Counted from the stretch's first letter, positions 1 to 12,871 are shown. The stretch is 64,000 nt of DNA from Strongylocentrotus droebachiensis (GCA_035222895.1 JAVYIG010000041.1:930001-994000), one strand, 5' to 3'. The notes: generated by a model not told the origin, from the letters alone. Program-made: numbers and translations.

Positions 1-3000
1 ACAAGATGTAATGTAAAATTCATTGGAATTTTCACTTGGGGAAACATGATGGATTACCTTGTAATAAAATATAAATATAAGTTGCTACAGTTGAGCATTC
101 TTTGAATTTAAGTGCTGAGACATCATCAGAGACTTTGTCCATCATCACAAGAAAGATTCCTATCAAATCCAGCCAACCCTTCTTCATTCCTAGTCCTCCA
201 TTATCCCCTGTCTCTTGATGCTGTCTACCAATCAGCTAGTCATATTTCCATAACTATTTCCGCTATCATAACATTGCTGTTAGCACATTTCAATTTCAAG
301 CGGAGGAAAAAGAAGGAAAGAATCGCAAGGCGGACCGGCCGCAGAGGAGGAAAAGTGAAAGTCATAGAGACTTGTGTACTCCCACTGGGAGATTCAATTA
401 TACCATCTCCAGATTGTAGACATTTCTTGTTTGATCTGCTGCGGTAGACTCTTAAAGTTCTCTTTCTCTACTCTCATGCTTGGGGACATTGTTGTCTTAC
501 TCAGCAAGTGATTTGGGGCTTGCCAAACTTGGAACCTGCTTGGAACCCCATGATGGGATCGGTCAATTTGACCCATTTTCACCTATGAATAAAGATGCAT
601 TGTTATACTACATATTGACTTCCTCATTTGAAGAAAAAAACATATATATTGATAAGTTAGTGAGAATTTTTCTGAAAAATTATTCTAGTGTCTTGACATA
701 ATGTACAGGCCTGATAAAAACCTGATTTAAATCGGTTTCCTGATTTTTTTTTGATTTTTTCCCGATTCCCTTCTTATTTTCTCTATTCTTCCTTATTTTC
801 TCTATTCTTCCTTATTTTGCCCTTATTTTTTTCAAAATTTTCTTACTCGAAAGGGGGGAAGGTTGTTAGATACCATTTTTCCCTGCGAATCCTCTTCTTT
901 TTTTTTTTACTCAAGGGGGGCGTGGTTTAGTGCTCACTATCACCCCTGAATGTAGAGCCTTGATAAAGAACTATTTACTGACAAATTGGCAGGTCTTTAA
1001 TAGTATATGCTTTCTCTTTTCATCCCTTCGTCCTCTTCTGTACATTTTGAATAAAATTATTAAGATAAAATGCAAATGTAGGGGGGGGGGGATATCACAA
1101 CTCGTGCCGGCCTCACTTTATAAGCCCTGTGTTATCTGCTTGAATCACCAAGCCTCAGCTTATGATAGTGTTGCACCAACATGTACAGGTTTGAGCCTGT
1201 AATGCAATTGTCCCCCTGTCCAATTGATAATGCATACATTAGCTGCTTAAATCTATCTCATTTACTAAATGGGATTAGTATCGACGATGAAGCCGGGTGA
1301 ATATAACTCTTAATTATCTGGTCTGTATGATAGCTGTAATTGTTGGCAGATGCGTCCCTGTGTGTAGCTTAGCCTTGCCTGTTAGTAAGTACAGGGACCT
1401 TTTGTGTTAAAGGTGTGTAGTAACATTGTTGGAATTAAGCTGGTCCCGCTGGTTTGATAGCAGTAGTACAGTTGCTGATTTTCTACATTTGAAGTGTGTT
1501 TCATTTAGGGGGTAAAGCGAGAGAGGAAGGGAGGAAGGGAGGGGGAGAGAGAACATTCTTAACTGAAATAACTTTTGGATAAAAACTGTATCATCATGCA
1601 GATGACAATGTTTTTACATTGCTTGAAGTGTGGTGGTTATTTCATTCAATCAACTTATTTTTTTTTTAAAGCTATGAAGGGAAGAAAAGAATGATTAGGA
1701 ATTTTGAAAAGTTAGGTTTTAAAAAGAGAATATACACAATTAAAAATGCAAACTAGAGGACTGATTCTCAACTGTTTAATTGATATTTGAGCTCAATTGA
1801 ATTGTACTCTGTTCCTTTTACTTGACAATGGCCATTTAAAAGTAAATAGGAGCTCATGTGGAGGAACTGATTTAATTACTTGTGAACTTGGTCATACCTG
1901 ATTGTAGGACCCCTGATGATAAAGGTAGGCTTTCACTGGGTGGCCTAATCGTTTGATGGAAAGCATTTGAGCTATTAAAAACTTTCCTTGTAATCAACAC
2001 CTGGATATTTTCATCAATCCATGCCGATATTTCATAATATTCATGTAATAATTCTTCTGTCTACAGTGTATTTTATTAATTGTTTGTAGCTTGATCTATC
2101 ATGCTCCTTATCCATTACTTGATCAGTTTATTGTATCAACCAGGCCATCAGTCATATGCCTATTCTTACAACTATTGTGGAATGAATAAATGGTAATAAT
2201 AAAGGGGTAAAAGTGATAATTAATTGGGGGGGGGGGTGGTATGAGAATATCATTTCACCTATTCATGTTAGATGTTGCATTGTCAGAGTTTGTTACATGG
2301 TGCTTGAGCAAGCTTAAAATAATTCCAGAAATGTTAAAATGAAAAACGTAGACAAAATCTGAAAATCTTTCAAACGATGAATCATGCAATCTGCATAAAG
2401 AGAAGTCAAGGAAGAAAAATATGTTTTGTCATTTAGCTTTAAATGGCTCAGAGAGCTTTCAGAAAAGTGATATTTCGTGGTGAGCCCCTTTGACTTGTCC
2501 CAGTTTATACATGCCCTCACTCACAGCCTAGCCTACATGTTGTTATGGGGGACTCCCTACCCTGTGGTGCAGAAAACAGCGCAGCATGAAAGCTGACACG
2601 AAATTGAAACCGAAATCCAATTGGCTGTTTGAGAGTGTTGTGCTTGCAATTAGCTCAGCTTGGACTACATAGTGGGATACCACTGTGAGATCAAGAAAGA
2701 AACTATCACTGATATGTTACAGGCATTCCATAATTGAATTAGTTCTCAATTTGCTAAGGTAAAGGTAACAAATTACCCTCTTTTCTCCTAGTTTACAGTG
2801 TGCCTATGGTCCACTTTTGCGATCCTAAATGTTTTTATAGAAGTAGTCTTTTTTTTCTTTTCTGTATAGGAATCATATATGTTTAACTCTATTTTCCAGG
2901 GCCTGGTCAATGGAAAATAATTTAAAATAAATAAAGTTGTTGTCATTAATTAAAACAATGGAAAGAAAGGAAATGGGAGATACTGGCAGTGAGAATGAAA

Positions 3001-6000
3001 GATGTTATCCATCAAACTAGGTCAATTCATGCAGTACCTACATGTAGTTGTATGGAATCATTGGAATGGATCATAATAAATGATGAAGATGGTCTTCAAG
3101 AAATATAGATCTCAGTTTGGAAAGGGAGAATCATTTGAAGAATGAGATACAGAGCATAGCATTAGCACTTTCTGTTAAACGTGATGTCTCTCCAGCAATT
3201 TACATGGGCGCCATCTCCACGATGAGGAATTCCCTCTTTTATTTATTATTAGAAGAGCTTACGCACTATGTCCGTATTAGGTTAAACTTGTCGTGCCTGT
3301 TCAAAACTTTGATCAGTTATGTGCTGAATCAAGGATGACCTAAATATCTTGTGATTAATGATGGTTTTTAGAGTAGATGGCAATTATGACAGGTCAGCTT
3401 GGCTTGTGGCTAACAGTCAACAGAAATCTGTAGAATGAGCCTTACTCCAACACTTAGCTATCAAGCTTTCTCATTGCTATCCAAATGAATCATCTAATTG
3501 GTTTTGTCTGTTTTTGTGGACAATATGTAGTATATTTATGTTTTAAAGTTAGGAAGTTATCATGCTTTCAGTCTCAAGTATTTTAATGTCTTCATTTTTA
3601 TTATACAATCCAGTGCATCCCGCCATCCCCCTAGAGATATACTGTCCTTCTCTTTGTATGTAGTGCTTTGTATATTTTGCAAAAATAAATGAATACATTT
3701 CTACCATCTTAATGGTTAGTTTTGTAGTGATTTGTCAATCCTGCTAAGCAGATTAGAAAGTCTAACAATTCCTTTAAAGGAATGGCTCAGAGGGTATCCA
3801 CTTGAAGTCACAAGTAAGTGAGGAAGTGGCAAAGCACTTTCAAGAAATGTTATGAAATTCTAGGAGAAAATGGAAAGCGAAACAAGAGGCAAGAGATATC
3901 CCTAGGCTGCCTTCCTTACTGTCTTACCAATTATAGTTTATCTATTTACTTAAGAAAATAATTCTAGAATGTACCTATAAATGACAATCACTTCTTCGCT
4001 ATAGGGGTCAAGGAAAAAAATGTGTTGTAGAGATGGTGTTGATTTGGGAGTGGAGCCATCATCTTGAGAATATTTTGTTGAGATGTGTCGTAGATGAGTG
4101 GCAGTATGGCAGAAGATTGGTAATCCTCCACTCTGGAGAAGAGAAGTCACATTGTTTTCTGAAACAACACAAGTTCAGAGGTCACCAGAAGCCGACCAGG
4201 TCGATGACGCGAGCCGGGATAGCTAGAGATCAAAGAAGCGGTAGCAATTTGACCGTTGGAAAGGACCGCAGGCAGGGCGATAGGAGAAAGGTGAAAAAGA
4301 AACGGGATGGATGTTGGACTTCATCAATGACCGAGCTTTTGAGCCTGGTAAACATGCTGATGCCTGGAGGAGTGCTGGAATGATTAGCTTTAAAAACTAA
4401 CCTCCTACTGTGATACATCCACTCTTCACTGGTTGAGTAGAGATCAAGAATGGCTGGCCGCTATGAGATGAGATCTCATCATTTGTCATCTGTCACTTCT
4501 CGCTTCCTTTCCTGTGAATGAAGAGACTACCCACTAATCCACTATCAATAAGCAATTTTTGAAATAGGAAAGAAATTCATGAATTCTTGTAAATACGCTT
4601 TATCCATAGAAAAATAACTTGTAGAGGGGGCAGATTTTGTAAATGAGGTAAACATTATCCTTTTCTAGATTTTTAATAATTCTAAATAATTCTAAAAATT
4701 TAAGGAAGGTGAGTGTAAAAAATACACAGGATTTTGGAAAGTGTACTGAAGGAAAAAATGTCTTTTAGGTTGATAAACTGAGTGAAGGGATAGTGAAAGG
4801 GGATTAGAGACATGATTCAAGGAGGGTTTGTCTTACAACTTGCTTTTTGACATATGCACGGTAAGCTTCTCTAGATTTATTCTGAACTTGAGGATGAATG
4901 ATAGAAAATTAGCTCCCTTTAAAGCCTACAAGCATCAGGGTTAACCCGTTTTCCACCATATGCAGGTGATTCTTGTATGAGGTCTATTAAAAAGAAGGAG
5001 TTCAGTAGTCAGGGGGTTAAATAGAGAATAGCACTGAAGGTGAATTCCATGTTGACCAGTCCCCTGACTCCTAGGGTTCCCTTGTCACTGCTTTGTCATG
5101 CTCTCATAGTCATGTGGAGTGACCACAGACATTATCCTGTCCCCCATAGATACATCATAGGGTTATCTCTCACAATGTGTGGATTCTACATGGGATCATA
5201 CTCAAATTAGGAGTGATGTTTTTATTTCATCATTGTAAATCCTGAATTGACAGTGTGAACTAGAAGTTAGGACTTAGGATTATGGCAAAGTGAGGGGTAG
5301 GCCCTGATATGATATTATATAGAGCCCATGAAGAAAAATGACTGAACATAATATATCTTTAAGTAAATAGTCACTTTAATGTTTATTAAAAAAATTAAGA
5401 AAATGAGCTCTTGTTTACTGCCCTGCATGTTAAATCTTGTTGAAAAAAAAAATAATATGCTATGCGGTAGGGAGTCTTATTTTTTTTTTTTAAGTCACGG
5501 TCATAAGCCCCCAAAACTTGTTAACAATTCTGTTAAATTTGTATTGATTGCTTGCCAAATTTTTTAGAAATCTAATGCCTTCTGAAGCTATATTTCTAAA
5601 TAATGATTTGGCAGTATTAAAAGTAGTGAGGTGTGTAGCTGGCCTTTAATAGTAGTAAGTTTGGTGATTCAAAACCTAGTAATGTATTGGAAGACAATAA
5701 AAAGTGTATTGACCTTATCCAAAGGGGCTCTATAGTGAACAGGAATGACACAGTCATGATGTTTTTAATCACACACTTTCAACTTGGCTTGGTTACAAAC
5801 TCAAAGCATGCCAGTCAGAAGGTAAATATGATTGAGTAAAAAATAGCAAACTCATGGATGGGTTCCAGAATGGTGCGATGGGGGAACGCGTCACTGTAGA
5901 TTACCGATGACAGCGTCGTGGCGAGAGCGTCGTGGCGAGAGCCTCAAATTTGCCCGCTTTTCTGCATTTTTGGGGTCGAGTCTGGGGCTGGCGATGAACG

Positions 6001-6375
6001 GGGATGAGAGGAAATCCAATTGATTAAAAGCCGGTTCACATGTGGGACTGGGCGGGAGTGTTAAGTGCAAGTGGGAGGGTCTCCCGTTTTGATTTGGATC
6101 AGCCTTCCAATTTTAGAATGCCAAAGCTGATGTGATAATCAGCTAGAGGTGTAAAAAAATATTTTGTTGCGTAGCGGTATCAACTTGTTGCTAACTGTGA
6201 GTTCAGGCTGCCTTCCCTGCAAATGTCATTTTGCTATAAATAATGCTCTGATTAGGCAGAGGACATGCTTAGTTATGTCAGTTTGTTTCAGATGTTGATA
6301 TCAAATGAAAACACATGGCACTCAATTTTTCTCCCTGTCTGTGTCTCTGTCTCTCTCTATCTCTCCCCCTCTCTG

Positions 6376-6423
<48 letters not shown>

Positions 6424-6716
6424 GTGCTCTACTTTTCTCTTGTATGGATATATGGATTTACTTTGGGTGACCATTTGATATTTCAAAAGTACACCATATT
6501 GAAAGCATCAAAAGTTTATTAATGTTTACTTCTGCTTTAATTTGATACGGTCTTATGTGCAATACAGGCAAACAGATTTCCTGTATTGATTAATAAAAGA
6601 GTCACCTGCTTAGAGTTGGGTTGTGAATAGAATAACTGCAAAGTCATGAAAAGGGGTTAGAATACAGACTATTGGACTATCAAACAAATGTTTTTGTAAA
6701 CATTTTATCATTTCAG
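1..6716. other. 3' part of an upstream INO80 intron, no gene supported
   Basis: I see no coding exon here. Open frames such as 112-447 and 4033-4383 lack recognisable motifs. Contents: a 19-bp tandem repeat of TTATTTTCTCTATTCTTCC (about 2.5 copies, 774-825), poly-G tracts at 1080-1090 and 2226-2236, a purine tract at 1518-1550, two CpG-richer blocks (4185-4320 and 5875-6060, the latter with a doubled AGCGTCGTGGCGAG) and a pyrimidine microsatellite at 6341-6421. The segment ends at a good INO80 acceptor. Confidence 0.7.
6341..6421 (+). repeat. (CT)n microsatellite
   Basis: An almost pure CT run of about 80 nt lies 300 bp upstream of the first INO80 exon. It creates long but meaningless Ser/Leu open frames. 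Confidence 0.95.
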
Positions 6717-6819
6717 ATCCAGAGGATGGTGATATCTGGTGGCCACTTCAAGTTGGAGCAACTCAAACCCAAAGAAGTTGTCTCACTCCTTCTTGATGAT
6801 GAGGACATTGAAATGAAGT
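6717..6819 (+). CDS. INO80: INO80 ATPase, internal coding exon (first in window)
   Basis: INO80 is the Snf2-family ATPase that powers the INO80 nucleosome-remodelling complex in the nucleus. This exon reads in phase 0 from ATC CAG and encodes 34 residues plus one base of a split codon. Visible motifs are RMVISGG and LKPKEVVSLLLDDED, which I recognise from the segment that directly follows the helicase C-terminal lobe in animal INO80. The acceptor is TTTCAG at 6711-6716 after a T-rich tract, and the donor is GTAAGT starting at 6820. The preceding exon, which should end the helicase region, is not found in 1-6716, so it probably lies upstream of the window. The protein match is from memory of the family and was not searched. 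Confidence 0.93.
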
Positions 6820-7039
6820 GTAAGTTAGATTTAGATTAAGATGGTCACCTATTAATTTTCTTGATATGAATATATTTGAATGTGCCTATTAGCCTATCAT
6901 CTGACTACGGGCTCTCACGCTTTATTTGAGGGCCATGTTAAGCTTATTTCAGTGAATACCACAATTCAGTGTGTAATGAATACAGAATGACTTTGCGAAC
7001 CACTTCCTATAATGTAGTTTTTTTTTAATTCTATTCCAG

Positions 7040-7131
7040 TTCGGATGAAGCAAACGGAGAGGAAGAGCCCAGATGACAGACCTCAAGGCAAAGAAAGAAA
7101 ACGCAAGAGAGATAAAGATGGAGAAAGTGTG
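7040..7131 (+). CDS. INO80: INO80 ATPase, internal coding exon (second in window)
   Basis: The exon continues the codon split at 6819 (T + TT gives Phe) and encodes a highly charged stretch: FRMKQTERK, then KERKRKRDKD. This is the basic, Lys/Arg-rich tail that follows the SLLLDDE motif in INO80 proteins. It probably forms a charged helix or a nuclear-targeting or contact surface; that role is inference. The acceptor is TTCCAG at 7034-7039 and the donor is GTAAGT at 7132. The exon ends in phase 0. The preceding intron is only 220 bp, in sharp contrast with the giant intron after the next exon. Confidence 0.92.
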
Positions 7132-7466
7132 GTAAGTCTTCATGCAAATATGCAAATTGCAATTAGATATCAAACAATTGAAAAATTGAATATTGCTTTG
7201 TGACATGCAAAATTGCTAGTATTCCTTAAAAAACTTGCCTAGTTGACCAAGACTTTTAAGGTTTGTTACCGAAATACAATTTTACAACTTTCTCTTTGTT
7301 CCGTGTTCCTCAATCATTCTCTTTTCATATCTAGCTCTCTCCTGTCACCCTTTCCCTCACTCTCTCTCATCTCCCTCCTTCCCTCTTTCTTTCACTCTCC
7401 AAATGAACCCCATCAATGCCTCGATCTTTATGTCTATTTTTGTCTTTTTTTCCCTTCCGTTTCTAG

Positions 7467-7583
7467 AAGGAAGGTGGGAAGAAGGTCAAAACCGAGGTCA
7501 TATCTGACACTGCTAACCTGTCTCTTGATGGAGATGATTCTATACTGAGTGTGGATTCTGCTGCTCCTAGTCCAGTCAGTGTG
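7467..7583 (+). CDS. INO80: INO80 ATPase, internal coding exon (third in window)
   Basis: The exon is 117 nt, exactly 39 codons, in phase 0 at both ends. It begins with Lys-rich residues (KEGGKKVKTE) and then carries NLSLDGDDSILSVDS and AAPSP. This corresponds to the acidic/serine motif of the vertebrate INO80 C-terminal tail (NLSADGDDSFISVDS as I remember it), which makes the assignment firm. The acceptor is TTCTAG at 7461-7466 and the donor is GTAAGTAAA at 7584. The downstream exon that continues the reading frame is not found until 58402. The region is likely disordered and is not part of the ATPase fold. Confidence 0.92.
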
Positions 7584-7734
7584 GTAAGTAAAGAGAACCA
7601 AAATTAAATTAAATTTGTCTTTGTATTTCCAGCTTACATCGTCTTTTCCTTTTCCCCCTTTATTCCTATTTCTAACTTTCATTTCTAACTTTCATTTCTA
7701 ATCACCATCATCTTTGATTCTCCCACTCTCATTC

Positions 7735-7829
7735 ACTCACTCGCTCACTCGCTCACTCTCTCTCTGTCTCCCCCTCTGTCTCTGTCTCTGTCTCTCTCCT
7801 GTCTCTCTGTCTCTCTCTCTCTCTGTCTC

Positions 7830-7860
<31 letters not shown>
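7735..7860 (+). repeat. Pyrimidine-rich (CT)n/(CTCACTCG)n low complexity
   Basis: The tract starts with CACTCACTCGCTCACTC and passes into a long CTCTCTGTCTCTCT run just 150 bp downstream of the third INO80 exon. Open frames on both strands here are artefacts of the repeat. Confidence 0.93.
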
Positions 7861-7864
<4 letters not shown>

Positions 7865-9087
7865 TGCAGTAGTTGTCCAGTGGCTTATGGAAAACTCTTG
7901 TAACTTTGTCAATTTTTGGTGAATCCAAACTTCACCTAGATAGATGGAAAGAGAATTTCGATTCCCATCTGATGAAATAATCAATTTTGAGAATTAATAT
8001 GCAATTTTTCAAAATTGCCCAAAAAATGAAGTTGACTTATAACCATTTAGTGATCTATCTGTTAAAAGAATTTGGATCTTGTGTAAATTTTTTTAAAGTC
8101 ATCTTATCTGCCAATTTTATTTTATTTTGAAGAGTTAGTATCACTGATTTAGAAAAATTCAGTTTCACATCAATTTTACTCATTTTCGATTTTATATGAT
8201 TTTTGGGGTAAAAATCACGATTTCTATAATTGCTGTGGTTGTCCAACTAACAAAACTTTGAATTTACTTTAAAATGATATTGAATGTCTATTTTTACTTT
8301 GTTTTGTGCTAGAACATGATTTTAGAAGTATTTTGTATATCACTATGTGCAAGAAATGAGAAATAAAGCCCAAAGTTGCATGTAAAGAGAACTTTAAGAT
8401 TAGGGTTATCTCTGTGTTTCCTGTACAAAGTGAATGGGGGCATGCAGCCGTTATCCACCTTATTCATCTAATTTTAACCTACTATTCCAAAAAAAAATGA
8501 TGAATTTTTTATTTCTAAAAATAGTATGATATTTCATAGTCACTATTTTGTTGTTATTGTTTTTCATATTTGTAAACTTTTTTTGTTAAAGGGGTATTGA
8601 AAATGAGTATTTTCAATATAGCGCCCTCTACAGGTCAAATATCTTTAGTGCATGTAAACTGAATGCAACTGTAAAATGTAAAATGGGAGACAGACTCACA
8701 GTGAAGCCTTTAAAATCGGATGTACCTGCAGCCTTTGTAAATGGATTCATGACAAAGGATTGATCACAGGAGATCTATAATGAATGGTAAGTTGATTTAT
8801 GGCTGTCATGTGCATAGATTTCAGATCCATATATGTGCAACCTTACTAGATAGTGCAGTATAATTTTATTCATTTGTCCAGAGCTGTGCTGCCTCTTTCA
8901 GCCAGGTCTACCGGCCTGGAAGTTTGCTGTCAATGGGTTATGAAGCAGCTGAAACTAGACTCTAATCTTTAATAATTGTAAATCCAACGACTGAACAGTA
9001 ACAAAGATTACATATAGAGGATGTAATGCTCTGGGGCCTAACTTTAGAATACCCCACCAGCACGGTTAATGTACATAAATGTAAAAG

Positions 9088-9147
9088 ACCTAGGGTTAGG
9101 GGTAGGGTTAGGCCGGGTTAGGGTTAGGGTTAGGGTTAGGGTTAGGT
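9088..9147 (+). repeat. Interstitial telomere-like (TTAGGG)n block
   Basis: About eight TTAGGG or near-TTAGGG units (AGGGTTAGGGTTAGGG plus variants GGGGTAGGG and GGCCGGG) form a run of roughly 55 bp inside the intron. TTAGGG is the usual animal telomere unit. The block directly precedes the inverted arrays starting near 9200. Confidence 0.9.
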
Positions 9148-9199
9148 ATATATAGTCTGGTGGCTAGTGAAATTATCCTTACTTGGCTGATAAAAGCAC

Positions 9200-10562
9200 T
9201 ATTTTTGGTAGAGGGCTTCCTTAGGCTTAGGACCTACTGAACAATATTAGGCTAGTAGGAGCCCCCGGCAAAAATTTCAATTTGAGGGTGTGGGGCGGGG
9301 GCGTCTTTTAGGAGCCCCCAAATACATTTAGAAGGTAATAACATTGATTTGTTGTTGTACAAATGCCAGTTTTGGTACAGGGCTTCCTTGGGACCTACTG
9401 AACAATATTAGGGTAGGAGCCCCAGTGAAAATATCATTATTAGGGTGTGGAGGCGGGGGCGTCGCCTCGTAGCCCACCAATAATTTATAAGGTAATATAA
9501 CATTGAGTTTTTGTTGTAGAAACGCCATTTTTGGTTCAGGGCTTCATTAAGACCTGCTGAATGATGGTAGGGTAGGATGGGGGGGGGGGCACATGCAATA
9601 TCATTTGAACTTTTTTAGACCCCTCCCCAGGAGGTTATCAGATCATCAAACTCATCGAGAAATGGATTACCCATTTGCCTGTATGATGCTTGCAGAAAAG
9701 GCATTGGCTTGTTTTATTGACATCTATCCCGTGCTTGATCATGGCTGGTGGAGCAGGCTTGTCATAGAACAGAGGTAGAAGTGCAGATTTAGTTGGTGGG
9801 TATTCAATCGCCGGTTGATAAGATGCATGGTATGCTGCCCATGTTTAGTTCCTCCTTTTCAAGAAGAGGGAGGCAGTGAAAAAAATACACGGGGGCTCGG
9901 GGCGAAATAGCCCCCCAAAATGCCCAAAAGAGCCCCCGAAAGTCAGAAGAGAGCCCCTGTAAATTTGCATAGAGTTCAATGCAAAACAAATTTTAGAGTG
10001 TTATTTTCATGCAGGCAAGCTTGAAAAGTAGCCCCGAAAAATAAACATTATTTTTTCCCTGGAGGGAGGGCCTGATTGATCTACTTCTGTTCTGTTGCTC
10101 TTGCATCATCTATTCAACTCTTGACAGGACCAACAACAATGAATGTGAATATACATATTGGGGATCCGGGACAACGCCCCTGCCCCCTTCACATTTATGT
10201 AAATGTTTTACCTGGGGCTCCTTCCTTAATATTATTCAGTAGGTCCTAGGAGAGCTCTGTACCAAAACAGGCGGTCGTATAACCACAAACCAATGTGATC
10301 TTACATTATAACATTGGGGCTGTGGCACGACGCCCCCGCCCCCATCACACATATATATGAATATTAATATTTTGTTGGGGGCTTTTATCCTTACACGTTG
10401 AGAAGGTCATTAGGAAGCCCTGTACCAAAAATGGCGTTTTGTACAACCACAAAAAACAACAATATTTTTAATTTTGGGGGCTCCTGTACCCACACCCTTA
10501 AATTAAATTTTTTGCCTGTGGCTTCTAGCCTAATATCATTTAGTAGGTCCTAAGGAAGGTCT
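9200..10562. repeat. Foldback element: tandem arms in inverted orientation
   Basis: The left arm (about 9200-9580) holds three diverged units of about 160 bp, each with GGGCTTCCTTAGGACCTACTGAACAATATTAGGGTAGG-like sequence followed by GGGGGCGTCG- and TTGTTGTAC-type motifs. The right arm (about 10141-10562) holds the same units on the opposite strand (CAATATTATTCAGTAGGTCC, GACGCCCCCGCCCCC, GTACCAAAAATGGCG). The roughly 560-bp centre contains another GGGGGCTC/GAGCCCCC-rich segment at 9885-9960. No transposase is visible. Exact ends and any target duplication are unclear. Confidence 0.75.
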
Positions 10563-11159
10563 ATTTAGAGATATTCCCGCTCCTGTGGTGACGAAAAAAA
10601 GAAATGAAACATAGCACACATATATCGTAATTTGTCCTCCTTGTTGGAAATCTTGCCCCACCACTCTGCCCCTGACTGATCTTACACCACTGAGACATTA
10701 AGTAGACCAAGCAGGCCCATTATCATAGTTATTTAAGAAGCTAGTAATTGTTTATACAACAATGAAATACAATATAGGGAACAAAATAAACGAAGAGTAA
10801 GGCTGCCGTGCATGGTTATGGAACAAAATAGATAATAACAGAACAAACACATAACAATATACATACTACCTGTCAATTCATCATACACATTGAGAACAGG
10901 GAAATGTTGTTTGTTTGTTTTTAATTTTTCTAAAACCATATTATCTTGATGGAATTTAGTATTGTAAAAGGCAACCCATGCTCACTGTCTCCCGCAAGTT
11001 TGAAATAGGGTCTTACTGTCAGGGTCATTATGTAGGAGAGGTTGGTAATCATAAAGCATTGTCTTACTATACATGTTTTTTATCTTTTTTTTTCTTTTTA
11101 TTTGAAAAGAAAAAAAAGGAAGGAAACAAAATGTAACAATTATTTATCATTATCCCTGT

Positions 11160-11340
11160 ATTATATTCCAGAAGAGACATGCAGTAGTAGGTTAATTTTT
11201 TGTCATTCCTGGTTATTGTCATCTTTACTCTTAAACTCAATTAGCCTATCTATGTTACACTATAATAACTTTGAAATTTGTTAACTTTAATGTTTGAAAA
11301 AAAAAAAAATTGAAATCAATAAAATTTGAATTTGAATTTA
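11160..11340 (+). repeat. Probable LINE 3' tail
   Basis: An AT-rich segment ends in ATCAATAAAATTTGAATTTGAATTT, the kind of short tandem tail seen at the 3' end of CR1/L2-type LINEs. A similar tail occurs at 26980-27007. No coding part is recognisable upstream. Confidence 0.45.
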
Positions 11341-11871
11341 TGAAATATCCCCAGCCCCCCTTTCACCCCCCCTGCCGCCTACGCCTATATGATGACGACT
11401 CAAACATTCAAATGTCAACATTTATATTTATTATTGAAATATATCGTCTTGTCAACAAAGTAAATTTTCATAAGTTTGACTCTCAGTTGAGGGGGGGGGG
11501 GGGGTTGGAAGATTTCCTACAAGGGGGACATATTACGATAGGGAGCGTGGGAAATATATTAGCTAGATTATTGGGAGGTCTCTATATTTTATCAAAGCTA
11601 AAAAATTAAAAAAACTTTAAAATAAAATAATACAGGGGACGCCACCGTTCGCATAATGCCTTATGGTCACAAAATCGTATCTTATCTCGCTTAAAATCTT
11701 GATAATCTAATTTTCTTTATACTTATATGGAAAATATATTGTGCAATATTGTATATTTACAAAAAGCTTGAATATGGTTTATAACTTAATTCCCTACAAC
11801 CCCCTCTCTGTTGCTTCCTCCCTTTCCTGAGGATTAGGGACATGATAGATCAGCCCCTTGATGGCAACATA

Positions 11872-12452
11872 CCGTGTGAGTAAAAAAAAAGTTTACGCCT
11901 AGAAAATTGCTAATTATTTAAAAAATCATCTATGAACAGTAACTTATTATACATCTTATGAATGAGTGTTTCATCCCAAATCATTTGGTACCATTTTTGT
12001 GTGGTATGTATTCACGCTTGGATGAACAGGTGGCATTGTTTGCGAGAGTGCAAAAAATGATGCCTACAGTATTATGTTGGAATTAGCGGAGTAAAGGGCA
12101 AAGTCACACACACCCACACACACGCGCACAAATGTTCGTTGATATTTGATATGTGTGGCATGATTGATTTTGTTAGGGATGTTATTTGGATCTGCAAAGA
12201 CCAAATTAATACCCAAATCCCAATTGTTTTATTGAAACATCACATAAGCAACTTTGGCGCAATTCGATTTTTGCACTCTCGCAAACAATGTCTCCTGTTC
12301 ATTCAAGCGTGAACACATACCACACCAAAATGGTACCAAATGATTTGGGATAAAACACTCTTTCATAAGAGATATAACAATTTAATGTTCATCAATGATT
12401 TTTTTAATAATTTGCCACTTTCTAGGTGTAAACTTTTTTTTGACTCACACTG
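11872..12452. mobile_element. Palindromic TA-flanked MITE (mariner-like)
   Basis: Long inverted arms of about 190 bp (11872-12062 and 12266-12452) surround a 200-bp loop. The termini read CCGTGTGAGTAAAAAAAAAG on the left and, reverse-complemented, CAGTGTGAGTCAAAAAAAAG on the right, with TA on both outer sides (11870-11871 and 12453-12454). TA target use and a CAGTGTGAGT end are typical of Tc1/mariner-type non-autonomous elements. There is no transposase frame. The arms have diverged at several positions, so the insertion is not very recent. Confidence 0.82.
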
Positions 12453-12871
12453 TAGGCCTACATGTAGTTACACCGCCATCCCCCTCCCCCCCCCCCCCCC
12501 CACTGAAACACACACAAGCTACGTCAACTATCAACTACTTGGACAGGAGTTGTCAATAAGATGCACTTGTACCAAGGAAATACTTCGGGGTGGGTGGGCC
12601 GAATGGCACAGCGTGGTCGGACTGATGGGGGGGGGGGGGGGGGGGCTGGGGCCCGGGATGATGGGTCACGTACATTATCGGGGCAGGCCTTTGTTTCTTT
12701 TTTTGTGTCCAGAAATGTATGTTTTCAATAAATGTTTTCTACAAATATTCGGGGCTATGGGGCATCCCTCCCCCCCCCCCCTACGGCACAGCCTTGGGTT
12801 GTCTTTTCATTTTTTTTAAATTTCATTATCATTTTGTTTATTGCTTATTTCATTTTCATTTTTTTAATGAA

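Noticed and set aside
112-447. Open frame of 111 codons at the left end of the window
   Set aside because: No recognisable motif and no splice context; the basic Lys/Arg-rich end looks tempting but does not match INO80 or any family I know.
4033-4383. Open frame of 116 codons in a CpG-richer block, considered as an upstream INO80 exon
   Set aside because: The sequence does not match the helicase region expected before 6717, and there are no convincing splice sites at its ends.
10733-10939. Minus-strand hydrophobic open frame resembling a membrane protein
   Set aside because: No start context or family match; it may be a shifted frame of an old LINE but this could not be supported.
12340-12819. 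159-codon open frame
   Set aside because: It runs through the right arm of a palindromic MITE and two long G/C homopolymers; proline and glycine runs are artefacts.
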